64,000 nt of DNA from Microbispora hainanensis (GTDB lineage: Bacteria > Actinomycetota > Actinomycetes > Streptosporangiales > Streptosporangiaceae), in the NCBI RefSeq assembly GCF_036186745.1, contig NZ_CP108086.1:6944001-7008000 (forward strand). Reading direction: 5' to 3'. The first letter of the stretch is position 1. Every line of letters begins with the position of its first letter. The notes beneath the pieces are model-generated. The model was not told where the DNA came from. It saw only the letters and a list, made by a program, of their open reading frames with translations, and made no database searches. Positions 49,351 through 58,135 of the stretch are shown in pieces. The position numbers and the translations under genes are program-made.

Positions 49351-50375
49351 GCCCGGGCCTCCCCCGCGACGTCCACGAGGATCTTCATCGCCCGGCCCGC
49401 CGAGAGGTCGTCGATCGCGGAGGCGACCTCCTCGATCGGGACGACGCCGGAGATGAGGGCCTCCGTGGGGATCACGCCCCTGCCGAGCAGGTCGACGGCG
49501 CGCTCGAAGTCGGACCGCTGGTACACCCGGGCGCCCAGCAGCCGCAGCTCGCGCCAGAACACACGCTGCAGGTCCAGCTCGCGAGGGGCGGAGTGGATGG
49601 CCACCACGACGATCGTCCCGCGCACCTTCGCCAGCGCGGTGGCGGAGCGGGCCGCGGCGGCCGCCCCCGACACCTCGAACACCACATCGGCGCCGACGTC
49701 GTTCGTCCAGCGCCCGACCTCGGCGGCCAGGTCGGCCGAGGTCGGGTCGATCACCTCGAACCCGAGCTCGGCGACGCGGCTCCGGCGGGAGGCGTCCACC
49801 TCGGCGACCATGACATGGGCGCCGGCGTCGCGCGCGACGGTGGCGATGAGCACGCCGATGGGACCGCCGCCGAGCACGACCGCGTGGTCGCCGACCTGGA
49901 GGCCGGAGCGCCGCACGTCGTGCACCGCGACGGCGACGGGCTCGACGAGCGCCGCCGTACGCAGGTCGAGGCCGGCGGGAAGCGGCACGGCGATCGACGC
50001 CGGCACATTCCACCGCTGTTGCAGCCCTCCGGGGGAGTCGATGCCGACGAACACGAGGTTCTGGCAGATGTGCTGATGACCTGCGAGGCAGGCCGCGCAG
50101 GTGCCGTCCCAGACCAGCGGCATGACGGTCAGCGGGTCGCCGACCTTCCAGCCCTCCACGCCCTCGCCGACCGCCGCCACGGTGCCCGACGTCTCGTGGC
50201 CGAACACGAGGGGCGTGCGCACGCGAGCGTCCATGGCGCCGTGCACGATGTGGAGATCGGTCCCGCACAGTCCGCAGTAGGCGACGGCGATCTGAAGTTC
50301 TCCGGGACCCGGCGGCCCGACGTCCACGGAGACGGTCTCCAGACGGCCTCCGCCCACATAAGCTGCACCCTTCAT
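49347..50375 (-). CDS. Zinc-dependent alcohol dehydrogenase (threonine/sorbitol dehydrogenase type)
   Basis: 342-residue MDR enzyme. Catalytic Zn site CGLCGTDLH and GHETSG; the structural Zn loop is DGTCAACLAGHQHIC, in which the first of four expected Cys is Asp; NAD site VVLGGGPIGVLIA. First gene of a two-gene minus-strand operon with the SDR. Possible roles in this setting are oxidation of the free sugar or of lactaldehyde; sequence does not decide. The ATG at 50375 has GGAGAGTGAG upstream. It shares a divergent promoter and palindrome with the importer operon. Confidence 0.87.
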   Translation of the reverse strand: MKGAAYVGGGRLETVSVDVGPPGPGELQIAVAYCGLCGTDLHIVHGAMDARVRTPLVFGHETSGTVAAVGEGVEGWKVGDPLTVMPLVWDGTCAACLAGHQHICQNLVFVGIDSPGGLQQRWNVPASIAVPLPAGLDLRTAALVEPVAVAVHDVRRSGLQVGDHAVVLGGGPIGVLIATVARDAGAHVMVAEVDASRRSRVAELGFEVIDPTSADLAAEVGRWTNDVGADVVFEVSGAAAAARSATALAKVRGTIVVVAIHSAPRELDLQRVFWRELRLLGARVYQRSDFERAVDLLGRGVIPTEALISGVVPIEEVASAIDDLSAGRAMKILVDVAGEARA

Positions 50376-50456
50376 GGGAGTTCTCACTCTCCTTCGCACC
50401 GCACCGCACTGATCCGGCGCCGATCCGGCGCCGGCCGCGGCGACCCTTGCGCACAT

Positions 50457-50466
50457 CATACGTATG
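50457..50466. promoter_or_regulatory. CATACGTATG operator in the dehydrogenase/importer promoter
   Basis: Perfect 10-bp palindrome preceded by CAT, 64 bases before the binding-protein ATG and 82 before the dehydrogenase ATG. It resembles the sites at 46416 and 58107. Confidence 0.5.
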
Positions 50467-50529
50467 CCGTTACTTTTATCACCATCTCTCACCCCCCGAT
50501 GTGGGAGACAGGACAAAAAGGACTCGCAC

Positions 50530-51897
50530 ATGTTCCGTTTCACACGAGCCGGACGCACGGGCCCATGGATGCGCGCGATCAGCGTTGCCGGAGCATCGGC
50601 TATCGCTCTCACCTTGGCCGGTTGTGGCGGCAATGGCGGCACCTCGGTCGGTTCCTACGGCTTTCCGCAGGTCACCCAGGACGACAAGGCCCCCATCACT
50701 GTATGGGTGGACTCCGACAGGGTGAGCGCGGCCGACGCCTTCAAGAAGGCCAACCCGGACGTCAAGATCGACGTCGTCACCTATGACGGCTCGGCGAACG
50801 GCTCCAACTCGTTCCGTACGAAGGTGCAGCTCTTCGACCGGGCCGGCAGCGGCTGGCCCGACGTCGTGTTCTCGACGCAGAACAACGACGCGGCGTGGGC
50901 GAGCCAGAAGAGCAACGGCAAGCAGGCGTTCGCGGCCGTGCTCAACGGCGGGCTCGTCCCGAAGACCACTCTCGACTCCTTCACCCCGGGTTCGCTCGAC
51001 CCGTGCACGGTCGAGGGCAAGGTCTACTGCCTGCGCAACGACCTCGCCCAGGTCGTGCTCTGGTACAACAAGGACCTGCTCGACAAGTTCGGCTACACCC
51101 TCCCCACGACCTGGGAGGAGTACCAGGCGCTCGGCGAGAAGGTGGCCAAGGAGCACCCCGGCTACATCGTCGGCGCCGTCGGAGACTCGTTCGCCTCGGA
51201 GATCTACTTCTGGAGCGGCAAGTGCCAGGCGAACGACATCACCGGCCCCAAGTCCGTGTCGGTCAGCACCGGCACCCCGGAGTGCAAGCGCGTCGCGTCG
51301 ATGCTCGACGTTCTGATCAAGAACGGCACCACGCCCAACCTGAGCGTGTTCACGCCCGAGTTCGTAAAGAAGTACACCGGTAAGGTGCTCCTGATGCCCG
51401 GGCCGGCCTGGTACGCGGGAGCCATCTTCAACAATCCGCAGTCGCTCAACGTCCCCGCGGGTCAGCTCGGCGTCGCGGCGCCGTTGACGTGGCAGGGCGA
51501 CACCCCCGCGACCGGCAACGTCGGCGGCGGCACCTGGTTCATCAGCAGCCATTCCAAGAACCTCAAGGCGGCCGAGAAGTTCGTCGAGTTCGTCACGACG
51601 GCCGACGACTACCAGGTGAACGTCGCCCCCGGTTACCCGGCCTACGCGCCGGCCGCCGAGAAGTGGCTCAAGAAGCAGGAGTCGAGCGGCTACTACGCGA
51701 CCGACCTGCAGGCTCTGCTCACGGCCGGGTCGCAGATCTGGAACGGGTGGGGCTCCGGCGTCTTCAGCCAGGAGGCCATCTGGGCGAAGACGATGACTCC
51801 TGCGATCGCGAGCGGCAAGAACCTGGTCGACATGCTCCCCGAATGGGAGACCGCGATCAAGAACCAGGCGCAGGTCAACGGCTATACGGTCAAGTGA
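50530..51897 (+). CDS. Sugar ABC transporter substrate-binding lipoprotein
   Basis: 455 residues. Lipoprotein signal with lipobox LTLAGC, anchoring C32. Family 1 solute-binding fold: ITVWVDSDRVSAADAFKKANP, then WPDVVFSTQNND, CLRNDLAQVVLWYNKDLLDKFGYTLP, LLMPGPAWYAG, and the C-terminal hinge segments. ATG 50530 with AAAAGGACTC upstream. First gene of a seven-gene operon. By context it binds L-fucose, L-rhamnose or a small oligosaccharide containing them. Confidence 0.92.
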   Translation: MFRFTRAGRTGPWMRAISVAGASAIALTLAGCGGNGGTSVGSYGFPQVTQDDKAPITVWVDSDRVSAADAFKKANPDVKIDVVTYDGSANGSNSFRTKVQLFDRAGSGWPDVVFSTQNNDAAWASQKSNGKQAFAAVLNGGLVPKTTLDSFTPGSLDPCTVEGKVYCLRNDLAQVVLWYNKDLLDKFGYTLPTTWEEYQALGEKVAKEHPGYIVGAVGDSFASEIYFWSGKCQANDITGPKSVSVSTGTPECKRVASMLDVLIKNGTTPNLSVFTPEFVKKYTGKVLLMPGPAWYAGAIFNNPQSLNVPAGQLGVAAPLTWQGDTPATGNVGGGTWFISSHSKNLKAAEKFVEFVTTADDYQVNVAPGYPAYAPAAEKWLKKQESSGYYATDLQALLTAGSQIWNGWGSGVFSQEAIWAKTMTPAIASGKNLVDMLPEWETAIKNQAQVNGYTVK

Positions 51898-51898
51898 C

Positions 51899-52834
51899 AT
51901 GACAGTCATGAACGAGACCGGCCCGTCGGCCACGACGGCACCGCGCGGAGGGCAGGGCGAAAGGAGCGACGCCGGCGGGCGGAGCGCGATGAGCTACGGC
52001 TTCGTCGCTCCCTACACAGCGCTGGTGATCGCGTTCGGGGTCCTGCCCGCCCTCTACGCGGTCTTCCTCGCGTTCACCGACAGCGAGGGCGGCTTCGCGG
52101 GAATCGCCAACTTCACCAAGGTCGTGAGCGACTTCCGCTTCCTGCCCGCCGTCGCGCATGTCGCGCTCTACCTGGTGATCTGGCTGGTGGCCCTGGTGGT
52201 GCTGGTCTCGTTCCTGGCTGTCGTCGTGCACGCGGTCCGGGTGCGGTGGCTGAGCCGGACGCTCAGGTTCGTCTTCTACCTGCCGGGCGCTCTGGCGGGC
52301 GCGTCGAGCGTGATGCTGTGGCTGTTCGTGCTCGACCCGACCGCCAGCCCGGTCAGCGGCCTGCTGCGTCTGCTGGGATTCTCCAGCTTCGTGCAGGTGA
52401 TCGTGCCGGCGAACCTCCCTCCGGTGTTCGCCATCATCGCGTTCTGGACCGGCGCGGGCGGCTGGATCGTCATCATGTACGGCGCGCTGAACAACATCAG
52501 CCCCGACGTGATCGAGGCCGCCCGCATCGACGGAGCGACCGCCGTGCAGATCGCCCGGCGCATCCAGCTGCCGATGCTGCGCAAGTGGATCTCGTACATG
52601 GGCATCATGTCGCTCGCCGCCGGCACGCAGCTGTTCGTCGAGCCACAGCTGCTCTCGCAGGCGAGCAACGCGATCGTGCCGAACGACTACTCGCTCAACC
52701 AGCTCGCCTACCAGTACGCGTTCCAGCAGAACGACTTCAACGGAGCGGCGGCCATCTCCCTGCTGCTGCTCGTCATCGCCCTCGCGCTGTCGGCCGTCTT
52801 CGTGACGCGCGGCGGCCTGTTCGAGAAGGACTGA
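51899..52834 (+). CDS. Sugar ABC transporter permease (MalF type)
   Basis: 311 residues with six transmembrane helices after a 30-residue cytoplasmic N-terminus. The EAA loop VIEAARIDGATAVQIARRIQLP contacts the ATPase. The ATG lies just past the binding-protein stop (TGACATGA). A second ATG at 51908 (MNETG) is possible. No ATPase gene is in the operon; such importers in actinomycetes often share the multi-sugar ATPase MsiK. Confidence 0.92.
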   Translation: MTVMNETGPSATTAPRGGQGERSDAGGRSAMSYGFVAPYTALVIAFGVLPALYAVFLAFTDSEGGFAGIANFTKVVSDFRFLPAVAHVALYLVIWLVALVVLVSFLAVVVHAVRVRWLSRTLRFVFYLPGALAGASSVMLWLFVLDPTASPVSGLLRLLGFSSFVQVIVPANLPPVFAIIAFWTGAGGWIVIMYGALNNISPDVIEAARIDGATAVQIARRIQLPMLRKWISYMGIMSLAAGTQLFVEPQLLSQASNAIVPNDYSLNQLAYQYAFQQNDFNGAAAISLLLLVIALALSAVFVTRGGLFEKD

Positions 52835-52838
52835 GGTC

Positions 52839-53750
52839 ATGACGACAGTCGACATCGGTCGCCCGGCGGGGCGACGGAACAGTGTCAGCGGCTGGAGCGT
52901 ACGGACGATCATCGCGGTCGTTGTCGCGATCTTCGTGCTGTTCTTCGTGATACCTATCGTCTGGCTGCTGCTGGCGACGACGAAGTCGGCACACGCGCTC
53001 ATCGTCGACAACCCGTTCCAGCCCGGCGGCCTCGGCGACCTGGCCGCCAACTGGAAGCAGCTGTTCGCCTTCCAGGACGGCGCGGTGACCTCGTGGGTGG
53101 GCAACTCGGCGCTGTACGCGGTAGGTGCGCTCGTCATCACGCTCATCGCGAGCATCCCGGCGGGTTATGCGATGGCGCTGACGGAGTTCCGGTTCCGGCG
53201 GCTGCTCCTGGTGCTGACGCTGATCGTCATGCTGATCCCGAACACCGCGCTGGTGCTGCCGATCTTCCTCGAACTCAACGTGGTGGGGCTGATCGGCAGC
53301 CCGCTGTCGGTGATCCTGCCGATGTCGTTCTTCCCGTTCGGCGTCTACCTCACCTACATCTACTTCTCCACCAGCATCCCCCGTGACCTGCTCGCGGCGG
53401 CGCGCCTGGACGGATGCAGTGAGTTCCAGGTGTTCACGAGGGTCGCGCTGCCGCTGGCCGCGCCGATCGTGGCCCTGGTCGCGTTCTTCAGCTTCGTCCA
53501 GAACTGGAACAACTTCTTCCTGCCCTTCGTGATGCTGCCGTCGAGCGAGGGCTATCCGATCCAGGTCGGCCTGACCTCCCTGCTCGCCTCGACGCCGGCG
53601 TTCAACCCGAGCTCCGCCGGCGCCCAGTCGGTGCAGCTGCCCACACTCGCGCTCGCCACCGTCATCTCGGTGTTGCCGGTGCTGATCGTCTTTCTTTTCG
53701 CACAACGCTTCCTGGTGGCCGGCATGACGGCCGGGGGCACCAAGGAGTGA
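52839..53750 (+). CDS. Sugar ABC transporter permease (MalG type)
   Basis: 303 residues, six transmembrane helices; EAA loop LLAAARLDGCSEFQVFTRVALPLAAP. It starts 4 bases after the preceding stop and forms the heterodimeric channel with the 51899 product. Confidence 0.92.
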   Translation: MTTVDIGRPAGRRNSVSGWSVRTIIAVVVAIFVLFFVIPIVWLLLATTKSAHALIVDNPFQPGGLGDLAANWKQLFAFQDGAVTSWVGNSALYAVGALVITLIASIPAGYAMALTEFRFRRLLLVLTLIVMLIPNTALVLPIFLELNVVGLIGSPLSVILPMSFFPFGVYLTYIYFSTSIPRDLLAAARLDGCSEFQVFTRVALPLAAPIVALVAFFSFVQNWNNFFLPFVMLPSSEGYPIQVGLTSLLASTPAFNPSSAGAQSVQLPTLALATVISVLPVLIVFLFAQRFLVAGMTAGGTKE

Positions 53751-53778
53751 GTCGCATTACCGTCACAAAGGAGAACCC

Positions 53779-54963
53779 GTGAAGGTCACCGGCTATCGCA
53801 GCCTGACCACTGCGCACGACTGGGGCCGGCTGATCGGCGACGCCAACGGCGTCATGCCCGAGCCGCGCACCGACGTGCATGTGCTGATCCTCGAGACCGA
53901 CAGCGGTATCGAGGGTGTCGGGCTCGGAGCACACGGCGATATCGACCGCGTCTTCGGCGCCGTCGAGGGCGAGGACCCGCGGGCCGTCTCCTCGCTCTAC
54001 GACCGGATGGTCGACCGGGTCTTCAAGACCGGCCACTCCGGCGCCACCTTCGGCGCGATCGGCGCGATCGACATGGCGCTGTGGGACCTCAAGGCGAAGG
54101 CCGCCGGCGAGCCGCTGTGGCGCACTCTCGGCGGACGTGACCGGTTCGTCCCGGGCTACGCGTCCGGGCTGGACATCGCACTGGACGACGACGCCCTCGT
54201 GCGCCTCTACGAGCGCTTCGCGGAGCGGGGCTTCAGCGCCGCCAAGCTCAAGGGCGGCCGGAATCTCGAACACGACCGGCGCCGGCTGCTGGCGCTGCGG
54301 GACGTCCTCTCGCGCAACTCGGCCGACCCCGCGCTCATGCTCGACGCCAACGAGTCGTGGAACCGCTCGCAGGCCGTGCGCTACATCGCCTCGCTGGAGC
54401 GGTCCGTGGACCTCGCCTGGGTGGAGGAGCCGGTGCGGCGATGGGACGCGGCCGGGCTCGCCTCGGTCCGGCGTGGCATCCGCGCCGGCGTGGCGACCGG
54501 CGAGAACCTCACCGGTCTCGAGCAGTATCGGCCGCTCCTGGACGCCGACGCCGTCGACATCGTCCAGGTGGGCAACGTGTGGGGCATCACGCACTTCCTG
54601 CGGGTGGCCGCGGTCGCGCACAGCCGTGACCTGCCGGTGAGCCCGGTGGCCTACCACGCCAACCCGGTCGCGCACGCCGCCGTGGCCGTGCCGAACCACC
54701 TGGCCTTCGAGGTCCAGGACCTGTCGGCCCCCATCGGACTCCACGTCGACCAGGAGTACGAGGACGGCGGGATCGTCCTCGGCGACGAGCCGGGCATCGG
54801 CATCCGGGTGGACGAGGAGCACATCATCGCCGTGCGGGCCGCCGATCCGCCTGCCGCGATCGACGGGCCCCACGTGCGCCCCAGGCGGGCCGGCCTGCGC
54901 CTCGTCCCGGACTCCCATCAGGACGACCACGGCGTGCGCGCCGGAGAGCGGGTGGGATCGTGA
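53779..54963 (+). CDS. Sugar-acid dehydratase, enolase superfamily (L-fuconate/L-rhamnonate type)
   Basis: 394 residues. N-terminal capping domain and C-terminal barrel of the mandelate-racemase group. Lys motif in SAAKLKGG, Mg ligands in LMLDANESW, WVEEPVRRW and ATGENLTG, and the catalytic His region SPVAYHANP. These enzymes remove water from a hexonate to give the 2-keto-3-deoxy acid. The ATG follows AAGGAGAACCC. The C-terminal 35 residues after AIDGPHVRP are a polar tail beyond the usual domain. It sits between the importer and the mutarotase, lactonase and dehydrogenase, so 6-deoxyhexonate is the expected substrate. Confidence 0.86.
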   Translation: MKVTGYRSLTTAHDWGRLIGDANGVMPEPRTDVHVLILETDSGIEGVGLGAHGDIDRVFGAVEGEDPRAVSSLYDRMVDRVFKTGHSGATFGAIGAIDMALWDLKAKAAGEPLWRTLGGRDRFVPGYASGLDIALDDDALVRLYERFAERGFSAAKLKGGRNLEHDRRRLLALRDVLSRNSADPALMLDANESWNRSQAVRYIASLERSVDLAWVEEPVRRWDAAGLASVRRGIRAGVATGENLTGLEQYRPLLDADAVDIVQVGNVWGITHFLRVAAVAHSRDLPVSPVAYHANPVAHAAVAVPNHLAFEVQDLSAPIGLHVDQEYEDGGIVLGDEPGIGIRVDEEHIIAVRAADPPAAIDGPHVRPRRAGLRLVPDSHQDDHGVRAGERVGS

Positions 54964-55325
54964 GCGAGCGGACCGGCGAGCACGGCGCACGGCCCCGCGT
55001 CGAGCGTCACGCCTTCGTCGTCGGCGTCCGGCCGGAGCGCCGTGAGGAGTACCTCGAGCTGCACCGCAACGTCTGGCCGCAGGTCGAGCAGACCCTGCGC
55101 GACGCGAACGTCACGAACTACTCGATCTTCATTTTCGGCGACACGCTGTTCGCCTACTACGAGTACGTCGGCGACGACCACGCCGCCGACATGGCCCGCA
55201 TCGCCGAGGACCCGGTGTCGCGCGAGTGGTGGACGCACACCGACCCCTGCCAGGTGCGCATCGCCGAGGAACGCGATCCCGGCGCCCTGTGGCAGCCCAT
55301 CGACGAAGTATGGCACCTGTCGTGA
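54960..55325 (+). CDS. L-fucose/L-rhamnose mutarotase (RhaM family, COG3254)
   Basis: 121 residues, with the short ferredoxin-like fold of RhaM: RHAFVVGVRPERREEYLELHRNVWPQVEQ, NYSIFIFGDTLFAYYEYVG and REWWTHTDP. It interconverts anomers so that the dehydrogenase receives the right form. GTG 54960 overlaps the dehydratase stop (GTGA). It has about 12 extra N-terminal residues compared with E. coli RhaM. COG3254 proteins also occur in fucose-dehydratase operons, so the sugar is not fixed by this gene. Confidence 0.88.
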   Translation: MSERTGEHGARPRVERHAFVVGVRPERREEYLELHRNVWPQVEQTLRDANVTNYSIFIFGDTLFAYYEYVGDDHAADMARIAEDPVSREWWTHTDPCQVRIAEERDPGALWQPIDEVWHLS

Positions 55326-56161
55326 TCCGTTCCGTCGACGCGCACGTGCACCTCTGGAACCGGGCCATCGATCCACAGCCGTGGATCGACCCGGTGACGA
55401 TGGCGGCGATCGACAGAGACTTCGCGCACGGCGACCTCGAGCGGATGCTCGACTCGACCGGCGTGGACGTCGCCGTCGTCGTACAGTCGATCAACAGCGC
55501 CGCCGAGACGAGGCGGCTGCTCACGCAGCCGGGCCCGCGCGTCGCGGGCGTGGTCGGCTGGGCCGACCTCACAGGCGACGTCGCGGCCCAGCTCGACGAG
55601 CTGGGCGCGCTCGACGCCGCGGCGCGCTGGAGGCTGGTCGGCATCCGTCACCTGGTCCACGTCGACCCCGATCCCGGCTGGCTCGGGCGGCCCGACGTGG
55701 GAGCGGCGCTCGACCGGCTGGCCGCCGCCGGCCTCGGCTTCGACCTGGTGGTGCGGTCGTGGCAGCTGCCGCTGGCCGCGACCGTCGCGGCCGCGCATCC
55801 CGGCGTGCGCTTCGTCATCGACCACCTCGGCGGGCTCGCCGAAGCGGACGACGACGACGGCTGGGAGGCGGGCCTGCGTGAGCTCGCCGCCCGGCCGAAC
55901 ACCTGGGCGAAGATCTCCGGGCTGGCCGGGCTGGTGAGCCACGGCGACGGAGCCCGCCTGCGGCGGGCGGTCGGCGTGGCGCTGGAGGCGTTCGGCCCGG
56001 AGCGGCTCATGTACGGCTCCGACTGGCCGCTCGCCGAGCTGGGGTGCGGCCCGGTCGCGTGGCGGGAAGCGGTGGACGAGCTGATCGGCGAGCTCAGCCC
56101 CGAGGAGCGCCAGGCCGTGACGTCCGGCACCGCGTCGGCCTTCTATCGGCTCGGCACATGA
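55322..56161 (+). CDS. Amidohydrolase-type sugar lactonase (COG3618, fuconolactonase-like)
   Basis: 279 residues from GTG 55322 (overlapping the mutarotase stop); ATG 55310 would add four residues. TIM barrel with the entry motif VDAHVHLWNR (metal His pair), RFVIDHLGG, WAKISGL and LMYGSDWPL (metal Asp). The family hydrolyses L-fucono- and L-rhamnono-lactones and related compounds. It performs the step between the dehydrogenase and the dehydratase. Confidence 0.87.
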   Translation: MIRSVDAHVHLWNRAIDPQPWIDPVTMAAIDRDFAHGDLERMLDSTGVDVAVVVQSINSAAETRRLLTQPGPRVAGVVGWADLTGDVAAQLDELGALDAAARWRLVGIRHLVHVDPDPGWLGRPDVGAALDRLAAAGLGFDLVVRSWQLPLAATVAAAHPGVRFVIDHLGGLAEADDDDGWEAGLRELAARPNTWAKISGLAGLVSHGDGARLRRAVGVALEAFGPERLMYGSDWPLAELGCGPVAWREAVDELIGELSPEERQAVTSGTASAFYRLGT

Positions 56162-57159
56162 CGGCGCAGGTCGTGGAGCTGCTGAAGCGGGCGGGGTCGA
56201 GGAACGGCGTCCTCGGCCTCGGCGGATCGCCGCTCGGCAACCTGGCCCGTCCCGTGACCGACGACGAGGCCGCCGAGACGATGCGCCGGGCGTGGGATCG
56301 CGGCATCCGCTATTTCGACACCGCGCCGCACTACGGCCTCGGGCTCTCCGAGCGCCGCATGGGCGCCGAGCTGCGCCGCCGTCCTCGCGACGAGTTCGTC
56401 CTGTCCACCAAGGTCGGCCGCCTGATCGTGCCCAACCCGCGGCCCCGCGAGTGGGACGACGACGGGTTCGCCGTCCCCGGTGACCTCACCCGGCAGTGGG
56501 ACTTCTCGGCGGCGGGCGTCGAACGCTCGCTCCGGGAAAGCCTGGAGCGCCTCGGGCTCGAGTCGGTGGACATCCTCTACCTGCACGATCCCGACCAGGC
56601 GTGGGAAGGCGCGGCCGAGGAGGGACTCGCGGCGCTGGCGCGGCTGAAGGCCGACGGCGTCGTGAAGGCCATCGGCATCGGGACGAACTCCACCGCTGGG
56701 CTCGCCAGGGTCATCGAGGACGGGCTCGTCGATGTGATCATGCTGGCGAACCGCTACTCGCTGCTCGACCACACCGCGCTCGACTCGGTGCTCGCACCGG
56801 CCCATCGCTTCGGTGTCGCCGTGGTGGCCGTCGGCGTCTTCGCCACCGGCCTGCTGTCCACCGCCCGCCCCGCGCCCGGCTCGACGTACGAGTACCGTGC
56901 CCCCGGCGCGGACGTGATCGGGCGCGCCGAGCGCATCGCGACGGTCTGCGAGGGTCACGGCGTCGAACTTCCCGCCGCCGCGCTGGCCTTCCCCCTGCTG
57001 CACCCCGCGGTCTCCGCGATCGCCGTCGGCATGCGCTCACCGCACGAGGTGGACGAGAACCTCCGGCGGTTCGAGACCGACATCCCCGCCGGGCTCTGGG
57101 ACGACCTGATCGCCGAAGGCCTGATCCCGGCCGGGGCCGTGCGGGCACACGAACGGTGA
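56158..57159 (+). CDS. Aldo/keto reductase, L-fucose dehydrogenase type
   Basis: 333 residues. Tetrad residues lie in YFDTAPHYGLGLSE (Asp, Tyr), VLSTKVGR (Lys) and ILYLHDPDQ (His). The pattern, including the early NGVLGLGGSPLGN, is that of D-threo-aldose/L-fucose 1-dehydrogenases that oxidise the sugar at C1 to the lactone. The ATG overlaps the lactonase stop. Last gene of the operon, followed by a strong terminator. Confidence 0.87.
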   Translation: MTAQVVELLKRAGSRNGVLGLGGSPLGNLARPVTDDEAAETMRRAWDRGIRYFDTAPHYGLGLSERRMGAELRRRPRDEFVLSTKVGRLIVPNPRPREWDDDGFAVPGDLTRQWDFSAAGVERSLRESLERLGLESVDILYLHDPDQAWEGAAEEGLAALARLKADGVVKAIGIGTNSTAGLARVIEDGLVDVIMLANRYSLLDHTALDSVLAPAHRFGVAVVAVGVFATGLLSTARPAPGSTYEYRAPGADVIGRAERIATVCEGHGVELPAAALAFPLLHPAVSAIAVGMRSPHEVDENLRRFETDIPAGLWDDLIAEGLIPAGAVRAHER

Positions 57160-57222
57160 TGCTCGCGCCCTGAAACCCGTGCCCCTTCTGTCCGGTCATG
57201 TCCGGGCGTGGACGGGGTGTGA

Positions 57223-57265
57223 GCCGCCCCCGTGACGCCGGCTGCGCAGGCGTCACGGGGGCGGC
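57223..57265. terminator. Bidirectional hairpin terminator
   Basis: Perfect 17-bp stem, GCCGCCCCCGTGACGCC at 57223-57239 with 57249-57265, nine-base loop; between the convergent reductase and GntR genes. Confidence 0.9.
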
Positions 57266-57269
57266 CCTG

Positions 57270-58061
57270 TCAGGAGCCGGCTTCCTGGCCCATCGCTCCG
57301 CGCACGCCGGGCCGGCGCCTGGCCCACGACCCCACTATGTGTACGCGCATCGCGGCCGCGGCCCCCTGCGCGTCACCCTGGAGGATCATGGCCTCGATCT
57401 GCCGGTGCTCGGCGAGCGACTGGAGGTGCTCCGCCCTGCTGGGCTCGCCGTTGTACCGGCTCGACAGCCGCGCCTTGGCGTGGATGCCGTGGATGATCGC
57501 GTGACCGAGACGGTTGCCGGAGAAGACCATGATCAGCTCATGGAAGGCGACGTCCTCCCTGCCGTAGCGGTCCGGGTCGTGCACGCTTTCCGCGAGGACG
57601 TTCGCCTGCTTCTTCAGCTCCTCGGCCTGGGCCGGTGTGATCACGCGGGCGCACTGCGCCGCCATGTCGCACTCGAGCGCCGCCCGGACGTTGATGAGGT
57701 CGTCGAGGATGGACAGGGTGCTGTCGTGCCGGATCTGCGCCTCCAGGACGAGGGGGTCCAGCAGGTTCCAGCCGATGGGTTCGAGGACCCGTGTCCCCCG
57801 GCCCGGTGTGGCCTTGACCAGGCCCTTCGCCTCCAGAAGCTTGATCGACTCGCGCACCACGGTGCGGGAGACGCCGAACTCCTGGCACAGCTCGGGCTCG
57901 GTCGGAAGTACGGTGTCGACGGGATAGGCCCCCGACACGATGCGGTCGATCAGGTAGGTGACAACGGTGTCACCAAGGCGCCGGGGTCGCTTGTAGCTGG
58001 GCGGCTCCAAGGCACGGGAGGCGCTCCCGGTCAGACCGGATTGAGGGGACGTGGCAGTCAC
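57270..58061 (-). CDS. GntR/FadR-family regulator, probable control of the deoxyhexose genes
   Basis: 263 residues from GTG 58061 (VTATSPQSG), chosen because CTGGAGG lies just upstream and because a longer frame to 58139 would run through the likely operator. Winged helix LPTEPELCQEFGVSRTVVRESIKLLEAKGLV with wing KATPGRGTRVLEP; the FCD domain follows (NVRAALECDMAAQ, DVAFHELIMVFSGN, EHRQIEAMILQGD). It lies directly after the fucose/rhamnose operon in convergent orientation. Confidence 0.9.
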   Translation of the reverse strand: MTATSPQSGLTGSASRALEPPSYKRPRRLGDTVVTYLIDRIVSGAYPVDTVLPTEPELCQEFGVSRTVVRESIKLLEAKGLVKATPGRGTRVLEPIGWNLLDPLVLEAQIRHDSTLSILDDLINVRAALECDMAAQCARVITPAQAEELKKQANVLAESVHDPDRYGREDVAFHELIMVFSGNRLGHAIIHGIHAKARLSSRYNGEPSRAEHLQSLAEHRQIEAMILQGDAQGAAAAMRVHIVGSWARRRPGVRGAMGQEAGS

Positions 58062-58106
58062 AGGGCCTCCAGGAGGATCATCACCAGCCCAGTATACGTC
58101 CCTGCG

Positions 58107-58123
58107 CATATGTAATTCATATG
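58107..58123. promoter_or_regulatory. CATATG-TAATT-CATATG operator upstream of gntR
   Basis: A 17-bp symmetric site followed by ATG AT, 46 bases upstream of the GntR start and in the only AT-rich stretch around. It resembles the sites at 46416 and 50457 (common half-site CATCATA, read on either strand). It lies downstream of the membrane-protein stop at 58136. Confidence 0.55.
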
Positions 58124-58135
58124 ATGTAAGCGGTA

